A stretch of 32,365 nucleotides of DNA from Alphaproteobacteria bacterium (GCA_027485915.1 JAIXQA010000051.1:1-32365), one strand, 5' to 3'. Positions 1 to 8,533 are shown, counted from the stretch's first letter. Notes: generated by a model from the sequence alone, not told the origin. Program-made: numbers and translations.

Positions 1-1016
1 ACGGCTTGTAGGCCGTCTTGCGCGGTGACTTGGACGGGTGCGCCGTTTAAAATCGCATCGATCCAAGCCCGTTGTTGATAGAAAGTCGCGCCGAAGTGGG
101 AGCCAGCCTCGAGGGCAACTGGATCAACATGGATGGTTTCGCGCGTGACCTGCTTGGGCTGACGGAAGCCAACACGGGGGCTCATGATCATTTCACCGGG
201 CGGAATCAGCACGTCGAGGCGGGCCTTATCGCCGGTAGCTGAAATCTCTTCCTGATGTTCTGCGCCATCGGCAAACATGCACAGATCGAGCATGGCGCGC
301 GTGCCATTGGCGAAATCGACGACGGTGAAGCTATTATCCAGAATATCGGGCTTGCGACCATCATAACGCTCGTCTTGATGGTTGACATCCATATTGCCCG
401 AGCAATAGACGCGCGTTGGCTCTGACTGGATGATGTGACGCATCAGATCGAAGAAGTGGCAGCATTTCTCCACCATCGTCCCGCCCGTATTGGCCGAGAA
501 GCGGTTCCAATCATTGACCTTCTGCAGGAAGGGGAAGCGGTGTTCGCGGATGGACACCATCACAAGGCGGCCGACATCGCCACGGTGCACGCGGGTCACA
601 AATTCGGTCGCGGGTGGCATGAAGCGATATTCCATCCCCACCCAGAACACGCCCTTATAAGCGGCGGCTTGGTCGCGGATGCGGGCGGCGTCTTCGGCAG
701 TGGTGCACAGGGGCTTTTCGCACAAGACATGCACGCCACTTTTGAACACGGGCTGCAACACATCATGGTGGGTGAAATTTGGTGAGGCGATGACCACGGC
801 ATCGACGAGGCCAGCGGCCAAAAGCTCATCCCCCGTTGCAAAGGTCGCGACATTGGCACCGGCTGGGCCCAGCATGCCTTTGCCCAAAGCCAGCATATGC
901 TCAGTCGGGTCTGCCAAAGCTGTGACTTCAACTTCTGGCATCAGCTTCAGATTATTGATGTGCTCATAGCCCATCATGCCTGTGCCAATGACTCCAACTC
1001 GTATTTTGCCGCTCAT
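1..1016 (-). CDS. Gfo/Idh/MocA family oxidoreductase, C-terminus cut by window edge
   Basis: Probable NAD(P)-dependent sugar or polyol dehydrogenase, cytoplasmic. The frame is open from the ATG at 1016 to base 1, giving 338 residues without a stop, so the end lies outside the window. Visible features are an N-terminal Rossmann motif GTGMMG at residues 11-16, an acidic residue near the end of the second strand (LADP, 34-37), the family signature CEKPL at 99-103 with the conserved Glu-Lys, and a substrate-domain segment GGTMVEKCCHFFD where the family usually has GGxxxDxGxHxxD. A strong Shine-Dalgarno (GGGGAGAGG) precedes the start. It is divergent from the SsuD-like gene across about 90 bases. 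The substrate is unknown. The family call is firm and the specificity is not. Confidence 0.9.
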   Translation of the reverse strand, partial: MSGKIRVGVIGTGMMGYEHINNLKLMPEVEVTALADPTEHMLALGKGMLGPAGANVATFATGDELLAAGLVDAVVIASPNFTHHDVLQPVFKSGVHVLCEKPLCTTAEDAARIRDQAAAYKGVFWVGMEYRFMPPATEFVTRVHRGDVGRLVMVSIREHRFPFLQKVNDWNRFSANTGGTMVEKCCHFFDLMRHIIQSEPTRVYCSGNMDVNHQDERYDGRKPDILDNSFTVVDFANGTRAMLDLCMFADGAEHQEEISATGDKARLDVLIPPGEMIMSPRVGFRQPKQVTRETIHVDPVALEAGSHFGATFYQQRAWIDAILNGAPVQVTAQDGLQA

Positions 1017-1036
1017 GACCTCTCCCCGAAGCTGCT

Positions 1037-1067
1037 TTGACTCGTTATAGAACATCATAAGCATAAT
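1037..1067 (+). promoter_or_regulatory. Possible sigma-70-type promoter for the SsuD-like gene
   Basis: TTGACT at 1037-1042 and CATAAT at 1062-1067, with a 19-base spacer (longer than the ideal 17), lie upstream of the monooxygenase start at 1110. A small inverted repeat GGGCG-ATACA-CGCCC follows at 1071-1085, between the putative -10 and the gene, and could be a regulator site. Judged by eye only. Confidence 0.3.
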
Positions 1068-1109
1068 GGCGGGCGATACACGCCCTCTTGGCAGTATGAG
1101 GAAATAGTC

Positions 1110-2180
1110 ATGGCCCGCAATCCCGTTGAAGTCAGTTGGTTTTCAGCCCTTTGCGATGATGATTACGAATTTTTGGGTCAATCAGAGCCAGCTTTGCAGT
1201 CCAGCTGGGAGCATTGCCGCAATATCGCGCTGACGGCCGAGAAGAATGGCTTTGACAATATCCTCCTGCCATCGGGATATCAGCTGGGGATTGATAACAC
1301 TGTCTTTGCAGCCGGTATCGCCGGATTGACCAGCCGGATGCGGCTTTTGCTGGCCATTCGGGTTGGTGAAATGTGGCCGCCACAAGTCGTGCGGCAATTA
1401 GCCACGCTCGATCGGATGATGCAGGGCAGGCTGGCTGTGAACTTCATTTCCTCTGAAATGCCAGGCGAAACCATGGGCTCTGCCCCCCGTTATGCCCGCA
1501 CTTTGGAAGCGATGGAGGTCCTGCGCGCCTGGATGAATGGCGAGACCGTCAAGCATCAGGGAGAGTTTTATCAATTCGATCTGGCTCCGCCGCGCATCAC
1601 CACACAATCGGGTAAGTCGCCCTATTTCTACTTCGGTGGCTTGTCGGAAGATGCCCGTGAAGTGGCGGCCAAGGCCGCCGATGTTTACCTCATGTGGCCT
1701 GATACATTGGCCAATTCCAAGGCCGTCTTGGACGATATGAATGCGCGGGCCGCCAAATATGGAAGGACCCTCAAACACGGCTTCCGCGTCCATGTCGTGG
1801 TGCGCGAGACCGAAGCCGAAGCGCGCGAAGCCGCCAATCGCTTGCTCAGCAAGCTCGACGCGGCCACGGGTGACGCCATCCGTGCCAAGTCCTTAGACGC
1901 AACCTCTGTCGGGGTGCGCCGTCAAGCCGAACTCCGCGAAGCCGCCAGTGCCAATGACGGCTATGTGGAAGATAATTTGTGGACGGGCATTGGCCGCGCC
2001 CGCTCTGGCTGTGGGGCTGCGATTGTCGGCGATCCAGACCAAGTACTCGCCAAGATCAACGCCTATCGCGACATTGGGTTTGAGGCCTTCATCCTGTCCG
2101 GCTATCCCCACGCGACAGAGTGCGATTTGTTTGGCCGCTATGTCCTGCCAAAGCTCGATCACGGTCTCCTGACGATTTAG
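1110..2180 (+). CDS. LLM-class flavin-dependent monooxygenase, SsuD (alkanesulfonate monooxygenase) type
   Basis: FMNH2-dependent monooxygenase of the bacterial-luciferase superfamily; the SsuD branch cleaves C-S bonds of sulfonates, releasing sulfite and an aldehyde. The 356 residues align with E. coli SsuD from memory. The FRVHVVVRET segment holds Arg226 and His228 at the E. coli positions; NLWTGIGRARSG carries Arg298 (Arg297 in E. coli); LSGYPH carries Tyr332 and His334 (Tyr331 and His333). The E. coli Cys54 position is not conserved, so the substrate may differ. A Shine-Dalgarno-like AGGAAA precedes the ATG. No flavin reductase (SsuE) and no ABC transporter are visible in the window. Neighbours are a Gfo/Idh/MocA dehydrogenase and a GH3 glycosidase, which suggests a sugar-linked or sulfonated-sugar substrate; this is inference. 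Confidence 0.85.
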   Translation: MARNPVEVSWFSALCDDDYEFLGQSEPALQSSWEHCRNIALTAEKNGFDNILLPSGYQLGIDNTVFAAGIAGLTSRMRLLLAIRVGEMWPPQVVRQLATLDRMMQGRLAVNFISSEMPGETMGSAPRYARTLEAMEVLRAWMNGETVKHQGEFYQFDLAPPRITTQSGKSPYFYFGGLSEDAREVAAKAADVYLMWPDTLANSKAVLDDMNARAAKYGRTLKHGFRVHVVVRETEAEAREAANRLLSKLDAATGDAIRAKSLDATSVGVRRQAELREAASANDGYVEDNLWTGIGRARSGCGAAIVGDPDQVLAKINAYRDIGFEAFILSGYPHATECDLFGRYVLPKLDHGLLTI

Positions 2181-2189
2181 GGCCCTAAA
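2176..2189. repeat. Perfect 14-bp palindrome containing the stop codons of two convergent genes
   Basis: TTTAGGGCCCTAAA reads identically on both strands. It contains the TAG stop of the monooxygenase (2178-2180) and, on the other strand, the TAG stop of the GH3 gene (2185-2187), so the genes end four bases apart. A second, 9-bp inverted repeat with a six-base loop lies at 2203-2226, inside the 3' end of the GH3 gene. Either could help stop convergent transcription, but neither is followed by a T-run. Confidence 0.5.
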
Positions 2190-4299
2190 GCGAAATGGTC
2201 GCGCTGAGCTGATCGGCCAGCTCAGCAGACCCCCCAATATAAATCGTGTGGGTACCGGGCTCTAACCGCCATGTGTGGGTCTGGGTGTCGCGATAGCGCA
2301 AATCCTCGGCGTGCACATCCAGGCGGATGACTTTGGTCTGGCCGGGGTCGAGGGCTACGCGGGCAAAAGCCTTCAAGACCTTGGCGGGGCGGCTCACCAG
2401 ATGGCCCGGGAAACCGACATAGAGTTGGGCGATTTCCTCCCCGGCCCGATCACCCAGATTGGTGATGCTGACTTGGGCTTGAAAGCCCGTTTTTGTCCGG
2501 CGCAAACTTAAGGCGCGATAGCCATAACAGGTATAAGACAAGCCATGTCCAAATCCATAGCGCGGCTCAATCTGTTCGCGCGCAAGCTTGGTATAGCCAT
2601 GCCAATAGTCATAGACGATGGCATCGGCATCCTTATCGAAGAAGGGGTAATGCGCAGGGTCTTTCGCCACAGTGAAAGGCAGCTTGCCGGACGGGGCTAC
2701 TTCGCCCAACAACAGTTGCGCCAAAGCGGTGCCGCCCTCCATGCCGCAATAGAAGCTTTGCAGGATCGCACTTGCCTGGCTCTGCCAACCCTCCACCAGC
2801 ACGGCAGAGCCTGCCACGAGGACAACTAGGACAGGCCGACCCGTTGCACAGGCAGTTTCAATCAAGGCGATCTGATCGGCTGGAAGGGATAGATTGCTGC
2901 GATCTCCACCACGGGCTTCCTCAGCACTCGGCTCATTTGCCGCCGCAGGCTTGGGTGCAGGCAAGACGTCACTGGCCACACCAAGCGTCATGTCTTCCGG
3001 GATATATTCCCCTTCTTGCCGCGCGGTATAGCCCGCCACCACAATGATGGCATCGGCATCTGCGGCATTGGCCACCGCGGCTACCACGTCCGTTTCATCG
3101 CCTGTGACAATCTCCGTCGCCTCACCCAACGCAATCTGTAGGCCTTGAAGCGCGGTCACCACATAAGGCGGACGCACGCGGCTGGAGCCAAAGTCGCCGG
3201 TGTTTTCTTTGTTGGCCAGATGACCCAGTACGGCGAGTTTTTTCAGCTTGGTCCGGTCCAGCGGCAGCATCAAGTCATTCTTTAACAGCACAGCAGACTT
3301 TAACGCCGCCTCCAGCGCCAGCGCGATGTGGGCAGGTTGGGCGACCATATCGAGGCTATAGGCTGGCAAGGGGTCTTCGGCGCACGCAAAGCGGTATTGG
3401 GTCGACAAGATGCGGCGGCAAGCCTGATCAATCACTTGCGGTTCAACTTGGCCCGCTTCAACCGCGGCCAGCAAATGCTTGCCAAAGACCAAGGGCTCGG
3501 GGTTTTCAATATCCAGACCAGCAGAGGCCGCATAGACATTGCGTAAGCCCATCACCCAATCAGAATGCACAAAGCCCTCAAAGCCCCACTCGACCCGCAA
3601 AATGTCGGTCAACAGGGTTTTGCTCTGGCCACAAAACATGCCGTTCATCTGGTTATAGGCGCTCATCACGGTGGCGCATCCCGCATCCAAAATGGTCTTA
3701 AAATGCGGCAGATAGACCTCATGCAAAGCACGCTCATCAATTTGGACATCGACTTTGAAGCGCGCATTTTCCATCGAGTTCAGCGCGAAATGTTTGACGG
3801 TGGCAATCACATTGTGGGTTTGAAGGCCGATGGCCAGAGCTGCCCCCATCTGCCCCAAATGACACGGATCTTCACCATAGGTTTCCTGCGCCCGACCCCA
3901 AGCCGGATGGCGCAACAGATTGACGCACACTGCGCCAGACAAGGTGCAGTCTTGCGCGCGAATTTCAATCGACATCGCCTCGCCAATGCGCCGCTCCAGA
4001 TCGACATCAAAGGTCGCGCCGCGCGCCATGGTGCAGGGGAAGCAGGTGGAATTGCCGCGCGCCACCCCACGCGGACCATCGGTGAAATAAAGCGGGGGTA
4101 CATGGAGCCGCTCTACCCCACTGCCAGCCGGATAGGGGTTTGCCCCCCAATGTCGTCCGCTCTCGGCAAAGAGCTTAAAGAAGCCCTTGCCCGACATCAT
4201 GCGCACCTTTTCTGCTAAAGTGGCTTCCCCAAGAATCTGATCTACCCGCGCTACCACTTGATCTGGGGTTAGGCCTTTGGTTGGGGAGAGGTCGGTCAT
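2185..4299 (-). CDS. Glycoside hydrolase family 3 beta-glucosidase-like enzyme
   Basis: Retaining exo-glycosidase removing a terminal beta-linked sugar. With the ATG at 4299 it has 704 residues; the frame stays open upstream into murQ, but this start lies 19 bases after the murQ stop and has an AAGGG-like ribosome site. The GH3 N-terminal barrel spans about residues 20-300, with TDGPRGV at 73-79, a VKHFALN strand near 168-174 and GFVHSDW containing the nucleophile Asp247. A GH3 C-terminal domain follows (about 360-570), then a fibronectin-III-like domain after the RYGFGHGLSY segment. No signal peptide is seen, so it is probably cytoplasmic. It lacks the KHxPGHG motif of NagZ and is twice NagZ length, so it is not an ordinary NagZ despite its operon with murQ. 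Specificity is unresolved. Confidence 0.9.
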   Translation of the reverse strand: MTDLSPTKGLTPDQVVARVDQILGEATLAEKVRMMSGKGFFKLFAESGRHWGANPYPAGSGVERLHVPPLYFTDGPRGVARGNSTCFPCTMARGATFDVDLERRIGEAMSIEIRAQDCTLSGAVCVNLLRHPAWGRAQETYGEDPCHLGQMGAALAIGLQTHNVIATVKHFALNSMENARFKVDVQIDERALHEVYLPHFKTILDAGCATVMSAYNQMNGMFCGQSKTLLTDILRVEWGFEGFVHSDWVMGLRNVYAASAGLDIENPEPLVFGKHLLAAVEAGQVEPQVIDQACRRILSTQYRFACAEDPLPAYSLDMVAQPAHIALALEAALKSAVLLKNDLMLPLDRTKLKKLAVLGHLANKENTGDFGSSRVRPPYVVTALQGLQIALGEATEIVTGDETDVVAAVANAADADAIIVVAGYTARQEGEYIPEDMTLGVASDVLPAPKPAAANEPSAEEARGGDRSNLSLPADQIALIETACATGRPVLVVLVAGSAVLVEGWQSQASAILQSFYCGMEGGTALAQLLLGEVAPSGKLPFTVAKDPAHYPFFDKDADAIVYDYWHGYTKLAREQIEPRYGFGHGLSYTCYGYRALSLRRTKTGFQAQVSITNLGDRAGEEIAQLYVGFPGHLVSRPAKVLKAFARVALDPGQTKVIRLDVHAEDLRYRDTQTHTWRLEPGTHTIYIGGSAELADQLSATISL

Positions 4300-4318
4300 G
4301 AAATGCCCTTCGCGGATT

Positions 4319-5200
4319 TTAGCGCGTGTTTGCCTGTAGGACGGCTGCAAGATTGCCAGCCCATTGTTCGAGATCGGCCTTGGCATGCTCCAAAGTCCAC
4401 CCCTTCACCAACAGGATCGCGATGCGAATGTTACGCCCTGCCTGCTCCAAAGCAACAGCGGCTTGCTCTTCTTGGCAACCCGTCAATTCAACAATCATGG
4501 CTTTAGCCCGTGCGAGCAGTTTGCGATTAGAAATCTGCATCGCCACCATCCGCCCTTCGTAGACAAAGCCCAAGCGGATCATGATCGCGGTGGAGAGGAC
4601 GTTGAGGGCGATTTTCTGCGCCGTTCCCGCCTTCATCCGAGTGGAGCCCGCAATCACCTCGGCTCCCGTTTCAATCAAAATGCCGATCTCGGCGGCTTGG
4701 CACAAAGGTGCCGGTGGTTTGTTGGCGAAACCGATGGTCAAAGCGCCTGATGCGCGTGCGGCTTCAATCACGCCAATCGTATAAGGGGTTGAGCCACTGG
4801 CGGCCAAACCAATGACAACATCGTGGGCGTTTAGCTGCAAGCCTTTGGCCTCTTCCGCGCCCTTCGCATAGTCATCCTCGGCCCCTTCAACCGCATACAT
4901 TAAGGCCGTTTGGCCGCCGGCCATCAAAAAGACCATCCGCTCTTTCGGCCAGCCGTAAGTCGGGCCAAGCTCTACCCCGTCCTGCACACCAATCCGGCCA
5001 GAGGTACCAGCACCGGCATAGATCAAGCGACCCTGACGCCCAAGACGGGTTGCGGCTTCGTCGGCGGCGCGTGCAAGATCGGCTGAGACTTTGGCCACTG
5101 CCTCTGCTGCTTGGCTTTGATTGGCGATCATTTCTGCTACGGCATCACTGGTCGGCCAGTCCGCAATGTGGAGATAGGCTTGCAAGGCTGCTTCAGTCAT
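4319..5200 (-). CDS. murQ: N-acetylmuramic acid 6-phosphate etherase MurQ
   Basis: Cleaves the lactyl ether of MurNAc-6-phosphate to give GlcNAc-6-phosphate and D-lactate, a cytoplasmic step of peptidoglycan recycling. A single SIS domain carries the sugar-phosphate loop GAGTSGR, the catalytic-region Glu77 in VQDGVELGPTYG (E. coli Glu83) and Glu105 in VEGAED, plus the family signature GSTRMKAGTAQK. The 293-residue form from the ATG at 5200 matches usual MurQ length (298 in E. coli) and the alphaproteobacterial N-terminus. The frame extends upstream to 5347 with low-similarity sequence, and a start near 5293 cannot be excluded. It is followed 19 bases later by the GH3 gene, so the two probably share a transcript. 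No anmK, nagZ or ampG is in view. Confidence 0.93.
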   Translation of the reverse strand: MTEAALQAYLHIADWPTSDAVAEMIANQSQAAEAVAKVSADLARAADEAATRLGRQGRLIYAGAGTSGRIGVQDGVELGPTYGWPKERMVFLMAGGQTALMYAVEGAEDDYAKGAEEAKGLQLNAHDVVIGLAASGSTPYTIGVIEAARASGALTIGFANKPPAPLCQAAEIGILIETGAEVIAGSTRMKAGTAQKIALNVLSTAIMIRLGFVYEGRMVAMQISNRKLLARAKAMIVELTGCQEEQAAVALEQAGRNIRIAILLVKGWTLEHAKADLEQWAGNLAAVLQANTR

Positions 5201-5461
5201 GGCCTCAATCGCGCCCCTAGGCTTAAAATTTGGCTTGTCTGCGACCCAAGGAACCACAAACAAAAAATTCGGATTTTGCTGTGGCGAATGCATTGGCCCA
5301 CGCCTCAAACTGCTTACTGCCTTAAAGTAGTTGAACAAATTAGCCAATCACAGAATCGCGCGTAATCAAAAGATTCGGGCCTTGCTGACATTGACAGGCA
5401 TCCCCAAGTGAGGGCGAGATAGAAGCTAGCCACGGCTTGAAACCAAAGGACTACTTGCGCG

Positions 5462-6445
5462 ATGCCCCATTATGCCAAAACAGTGATTGACCTGATTGGT
5501 GGTACGCCACTCGTCCGCTTACACGCGGCCAGCGAGGCGACAGGTTGTGAAATCTTGGGCAAGGCGGAGTTTTTGAACCCCGGTCAATCGGTGAAGGACC
5601 GGGCGGCACTGGGCATTATTCGCGACGCTGAAGCCAGTGGTGCTCTAAAGCCCGGCGGGCTAATTGTCGAAGGCACGGCAGGTAATACGGGGATTGGGCT
5701 GTCCATGGTTGCCAATGCTTTGGGTTATCGCTGCATCATCGTGATGCCACGCACCCAATCCCAAGAGAAAAAAGACGCCGTAAAGTTGTTCGGCGCGGAA
5801 TTGGTCGAAGTCGATGCCGTCGCCTTTGCTCATCCAGACCATTACACCAAAGTGTCCAAGCGCTTGGCAGAAGAACAGGGTGGCCTGTGGGCTAATCAGT
5901 TCGATAACTTAGCCAATCGCCGCGCCCATGAGGAAACCACTGGCCCTGAAATCTGGGAGCAGACAGAGGGAAAGATTGATGGGTTCATTTGTTCGGTGGG
6001 CTCTGGCGGCACTTTGGGCGGGATTAGCCGGGCCTTGAAAGCACGCAATCCAAACATTGCCATTGGCATTGCTGATCCGGGCGGTGCGGCCCTCTACCAT
6101 TGGTACAAGGACGGCGAGCTTAAGGCGACGGGCACGTCCATCACGGAAGGGATAGGCCAAGGCCGGGTAACCGCCAATCTAGAGGACGTGTTGGTCGATT
6201 ATGCTTATCGCGTCGAAGATGAGGAATGGCTGCCGGTCTTGTTTGATCTGGTCAAGAATGAGGGCTTAGCCATTGGTGGGTCTGCGGCGCTGAATGTGGT
6301 GGGCGCGATGCGCTTGGCGAAGGATTTGGGGCCAGGCAACACCATTGTCACCATTTTGTGCGACTATGCCAGCCGCTATCAAAGCAAACTATTCAATCGA
6401 GATTTTCTAACATCCAAAGGCCTACCGGTGGCAGATTGGCTGTGA
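5462..6445 (+). CDS. Cysteine synthase A (O-acetylserine sulfhydrylase family)
   Basis: PLP enzyme making L-cysteine from O-acetylserine and sulfide. The 327-residue protein has the fold-type II signature PGQSVKDRAA with Schiff-base Lys45, the substrate and phosphate loop EGTAGNTG near 70-77 and the PLP-phosphate loop GSGGTLGG near 180. The wording EGTAGNTG and ETTGPEIWEQT is typical of the alphaproteobacterial CysK group, which sits close to the cystathionine beta-synthase catalytic domain; that reaction is the main alternative. There is no C-terminal CBS domain. A TTGACA hexamer at 5391-5396 could be a -35 box, but no convincing -10 partner was found. The stop overlaps or abuts the start of the aminotransferase, so the two are cotranscribed. 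Confidence 0.88.
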   Translation: MPHYAKTVIDLIGGTPLVRLHAASEATGCEILGKAEFLNPGQSVKDRAALGIIRDAEASGALKPGGLIVEGTAGNTGIGLSMVANALGYRCIIVMPRTQSQEKKDAVKLFGAELVEVDAVAFAHPDHYTKVSKRLAEEQGGLWANQFDNLANRRAHEETTGPEIWEQTEGKIDGFICSVGSGGTLGGISRALKARNPNIAIGIADPGGAALYHWYKDGELKATGTSITEGIGQGRVTANLEDVLVDYAYRVEDEEWLPVLFDLVKNEGLAIGGSAALNVVGAMRLAKDLGPGNTIVTILCDYASRYQSKLFNRDFLTSKGLPVADWL

Positions 6446-6447
6446 GC

Positions 6448-7614
6448 ATGGGCTTTAATTCCCATTTTGCCGACCTGCCGACGACAATTTTCGAAGTGAT
6501 GTCGGGCCTTGCTCGGACCCACGAGGCGATCAATCTCGGACAGGGCTTTCCCGATAGCCAAGGCCCAGAAGCGCTTCGACGTTTGGCCTGCGATGGGCTG
6601 ATGACCGGCAGCAATCAATATCCGCCCATGCTGGGTCTTCCTGCCTTACGCGCCGCAGTCGCGGCTCATTATGGCATCCATCAAGGACTGTCGCTGAGCC
6701 CTGAGCAAGTCGTCGTCACTTCTGGCGCGACAGAAGCCCTGGCAGCAAGTTTTCTCGCCCTATTGTCTCCCGGCGATGAGGTGATTGTACTGGATCCGGC
6801 TTATGACGCCTATCGGCCTTTGATTGCGCGCGCGGGCGGAATTGCGCGCACCATTTCCTTGAAGCCGCCGCATTGGCAGCTGGATTTGGCCGCGATTGAG
6901 GCGGCCATCACGGTAAAGACCCGCGCCATTGTTCTCAATAATCCCATGAACCCGACCGGCCGAAGCTTTAGCCACCTTGAACTCATGGGCCTTGCTAAAC
7001 TCTGCCAAGACCATGATTTGATCGCCATTTGTGATGAAGTGTGGGAGCATGTGCGCCTCACCGATCAGCCGCACCGGTCGCTGCTGGGCTTGCCCGGCAT
7101 GACGGACCGCACAGTGAAGATTGGTTCTGCTGGCAAGATGTTCGGCGTCACAGGCTGGAAGGTCGGCTTTGTATGTGCCGCCCCTGAGATCGCCAAGGTG
7201 ATTGGCAAGGCCCATCAATTCCTGACATTCACCACGCCTCCCCATTTGCAAGGCGCGGTCGCGCAAGGACTTGGCTGGGACAAGGTTTGGTTCGACGAAC
7301 AGGCCCAAGGCTACAAGGCAGCTTATCAGCTCTTGCGCAGCGGGCTGAAGGAACAAGGCTTTCATGTCTTGGACAGCGAAGCGACCTATTTCATGTGTCT
7401 TGACCTGCAACAATCCAATATCGACCGGCCGGCGCTAGATTTTTGCTTTGAGGCCGTCAAGACCCATGGCGTTGCTGCAATTCCGTTGCAAAGCCTCTAT
7501 GAAAAGCCTGAAGAGGCACCGCCCATCATCCGCCTGTGCTTTGCCAAGCAAGAGGCCGTTCTGCGCCAGGCAATTGAACGACTGGCGCGGGCGCGACTGG
7601 CGATGTTGCGCTGA
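6448..7614 (+). CDS. Class I/II pyridoxal-phosphate aminotransferase
   Basis: Fold-type I aminotransferase of the kynurenine/methionine aminotransferase (YbdL-like) group, 388 residues. Evidence is the N-terminal LGQGFPD segment, NPMNPTG at about 165-171, ICDEVWEHV with the PLP-contacting Asp, and SAGKMFGVTGWKVGF with Schiff-base Lys230. The ATG at 6448 begins two bases after the cysteine synthase stop; an in-frame GTG at 6442 would overlap that stop, and either implies translational coupling. The frame stays open back to 6358, but that part lies inside the upstream gene. A role in methionine or cysteine amino-group metabolism fits the neighbour but is inferred; aromatic or kynurenine substrates are equally possible from sequence. 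Confidence 0.87.
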   Translation: MGFNSHFADLPTTIFEVMSGLARTHEAINLGQGFPDSQGPEALRRLACDGLMTGSNQYPPMLGLPALRAAVAAHYGIHQGLSLSPEQVVVTSGATEALAASFLALLSPGDEVIVLDPAYDAYRPLIARAGGIARTISLKPPHWQLDLAAIEAAITVKTRAIVLNNPMNPTGRSFSHLELMGLAKLCQDHDLIAICDEVWEHVRLTDQPHRSLLGLPGMTDRTVKIGSAGKMFGVTGWKVGFVCAAPEIAKVIGKAHQFLTFTTPPHLQGAVAQGLGWDKVWFDEQAQGYKAAYQLLRSGLKEQGFHVLDSEATYFMCLDLQQSNIDRPALDFCFEAVKTHGVAAIPLQSLYEKPEEAPPIIRLCFAKQEAVLRQAIERLARARLAMLR

Positions 7615-7743
7615 TATGCCGCTTTATCGGGCGCGCCTGTGCAATAGTATCTCTAACGACTGGTTGCAGCTTGCATTCCTCGTTAGGGTGAAAACAGATG
7701 CGTATAGAAAACCTCTAGCAAAACCAGCCTTGGAGCGCTTTCT

Positions 7744-8523
7744 GTGATTGAATTCGTCACCCATCATTGGCACGAAATCTGGCCGTTCATTGCGGTCGGC
7801 TTTGTCGCACAATTGGTCGACGGGGCCTTAGGCATGGCCTTTGGCGTGATCACGAGTACGCTTTTGGTTAGTGTGATGGGCATGCCGCCCGCAAAAGCGT
7901 CTTCAACCGTCCATATTGTAGAGTTTTTTACCACCGCGGCTTCAGCAGTCAGCCATACCATCCACCGCAATGTGAATTGGAAGCTGTTTGCGACGCTGGT
8001 CATCCCCGGAATGGTTGGCGGGATAACAGGTGCTTATCTTCTCGCCAATATTCATGCCGACACAGCCCGGCCTTATGTCATGGCTTATCTTGCCTGCATC
8101 GGCGTTTATCTCCTTTGGCGCGGCTGGCGCATGACCAAAGGGCAGCCCCATCGTAGCGCCAAATATGTAGGGCCCTTAGGCTTAGTCGGCGGTTTCCTCG
8201 ATGCGGTTGGCGGCGGCGGCTGGGGGCCAGTGGTGACTTCCAATCTTTTGGTTCAAGGCACTGAGCCTCGTATGACCATCGGGACCGTCAATACGGCGGA
8301 ATTCTTCTTGACCACCGTGATTTCGGCAACCTTTATCATCACCTTGGGCTGGGAAGCCTTTACGCTGGCGACGATTGGATTGATCATTGGGGGCCTGATG
8401 GCAGCCCCTTTCGGTGCTATTCTGGCCAAGCGCGTGCCCGCCAAACAATTGCTGTATCTGGTCGGCACGGTCTTGACCTTGACCAGTCTATTCTCTTTGT
8501 CCAAGGCATTGGGTCTGGTCTGA
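7744..8523 (+). CDS. TSUP family membrane permease (sulfite exporter TauE/SafE type)
   Basis: A 259-residue inner-membrane protein with about seven to eight hydrophobic segments spread over its length, and the TSUP hallmarks GFVAQLVDGALGMAFG near the N-terminus and a second copy, GLVGGFLDAVGGGGWGP, mid-protein, reflecting the internal duplication. Family members export sulfite or sulfoacetate or take up related anions. The start is GTG at 7744, preceded by GGAGCG. It lies 130 bases after the aminotransferase and may have its own promoter. Its position behind cysteine synthase and a few genes from an SsuD-type monooxygenase suits a sulfite or sulfur-anion role, which the sequence alone cannot prove. 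Confidence 0.88.
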   Translation: MIEFVTHHWHEIWPFIAVGFVAQLVDGALGMAFGVITSTLLVSVMGMPPAKASSTVHIVEFFTTAASAVSHTIHRNVNWKLFATLVIPGMVGGITGAYLLANIHADTARPYVMAYLACIGVYLLWRGWRMTKGQPHRSAKYVGPLGLVGGFLDAVGGGGWGPVVTSNLLVQGTEPRMTIGTVNTAEFFLTTVISATFIITLGWEAFTLATIGLIIGGLMAAPFGAILAKRVPAKQLLYLVGTVLTLTSLFSLSKALGLV

Positions 8524-8533
8524 AACTGGTGAC

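Noticed and set aside
435-785. Plus-strand frame of 116 codons near the window start
   Set aside because: The minus strand carries an unbroken Gfo/Idh/MocA protein with GTGMMG and CEKP motifs through the same bases.
3565-4218. 217-codon plus-strand open frame opposite the GH3 gene
   Set aside because: Antisense to conserved GH3 motifs, with no start context or family similarity.
2185-4299. Calling the GH3 gene nagZ because it follows murQ
   Set aside because: Twice NagZ length, with a C-terminal domain and FnIII-like domain, and no KHxPGHG motif.
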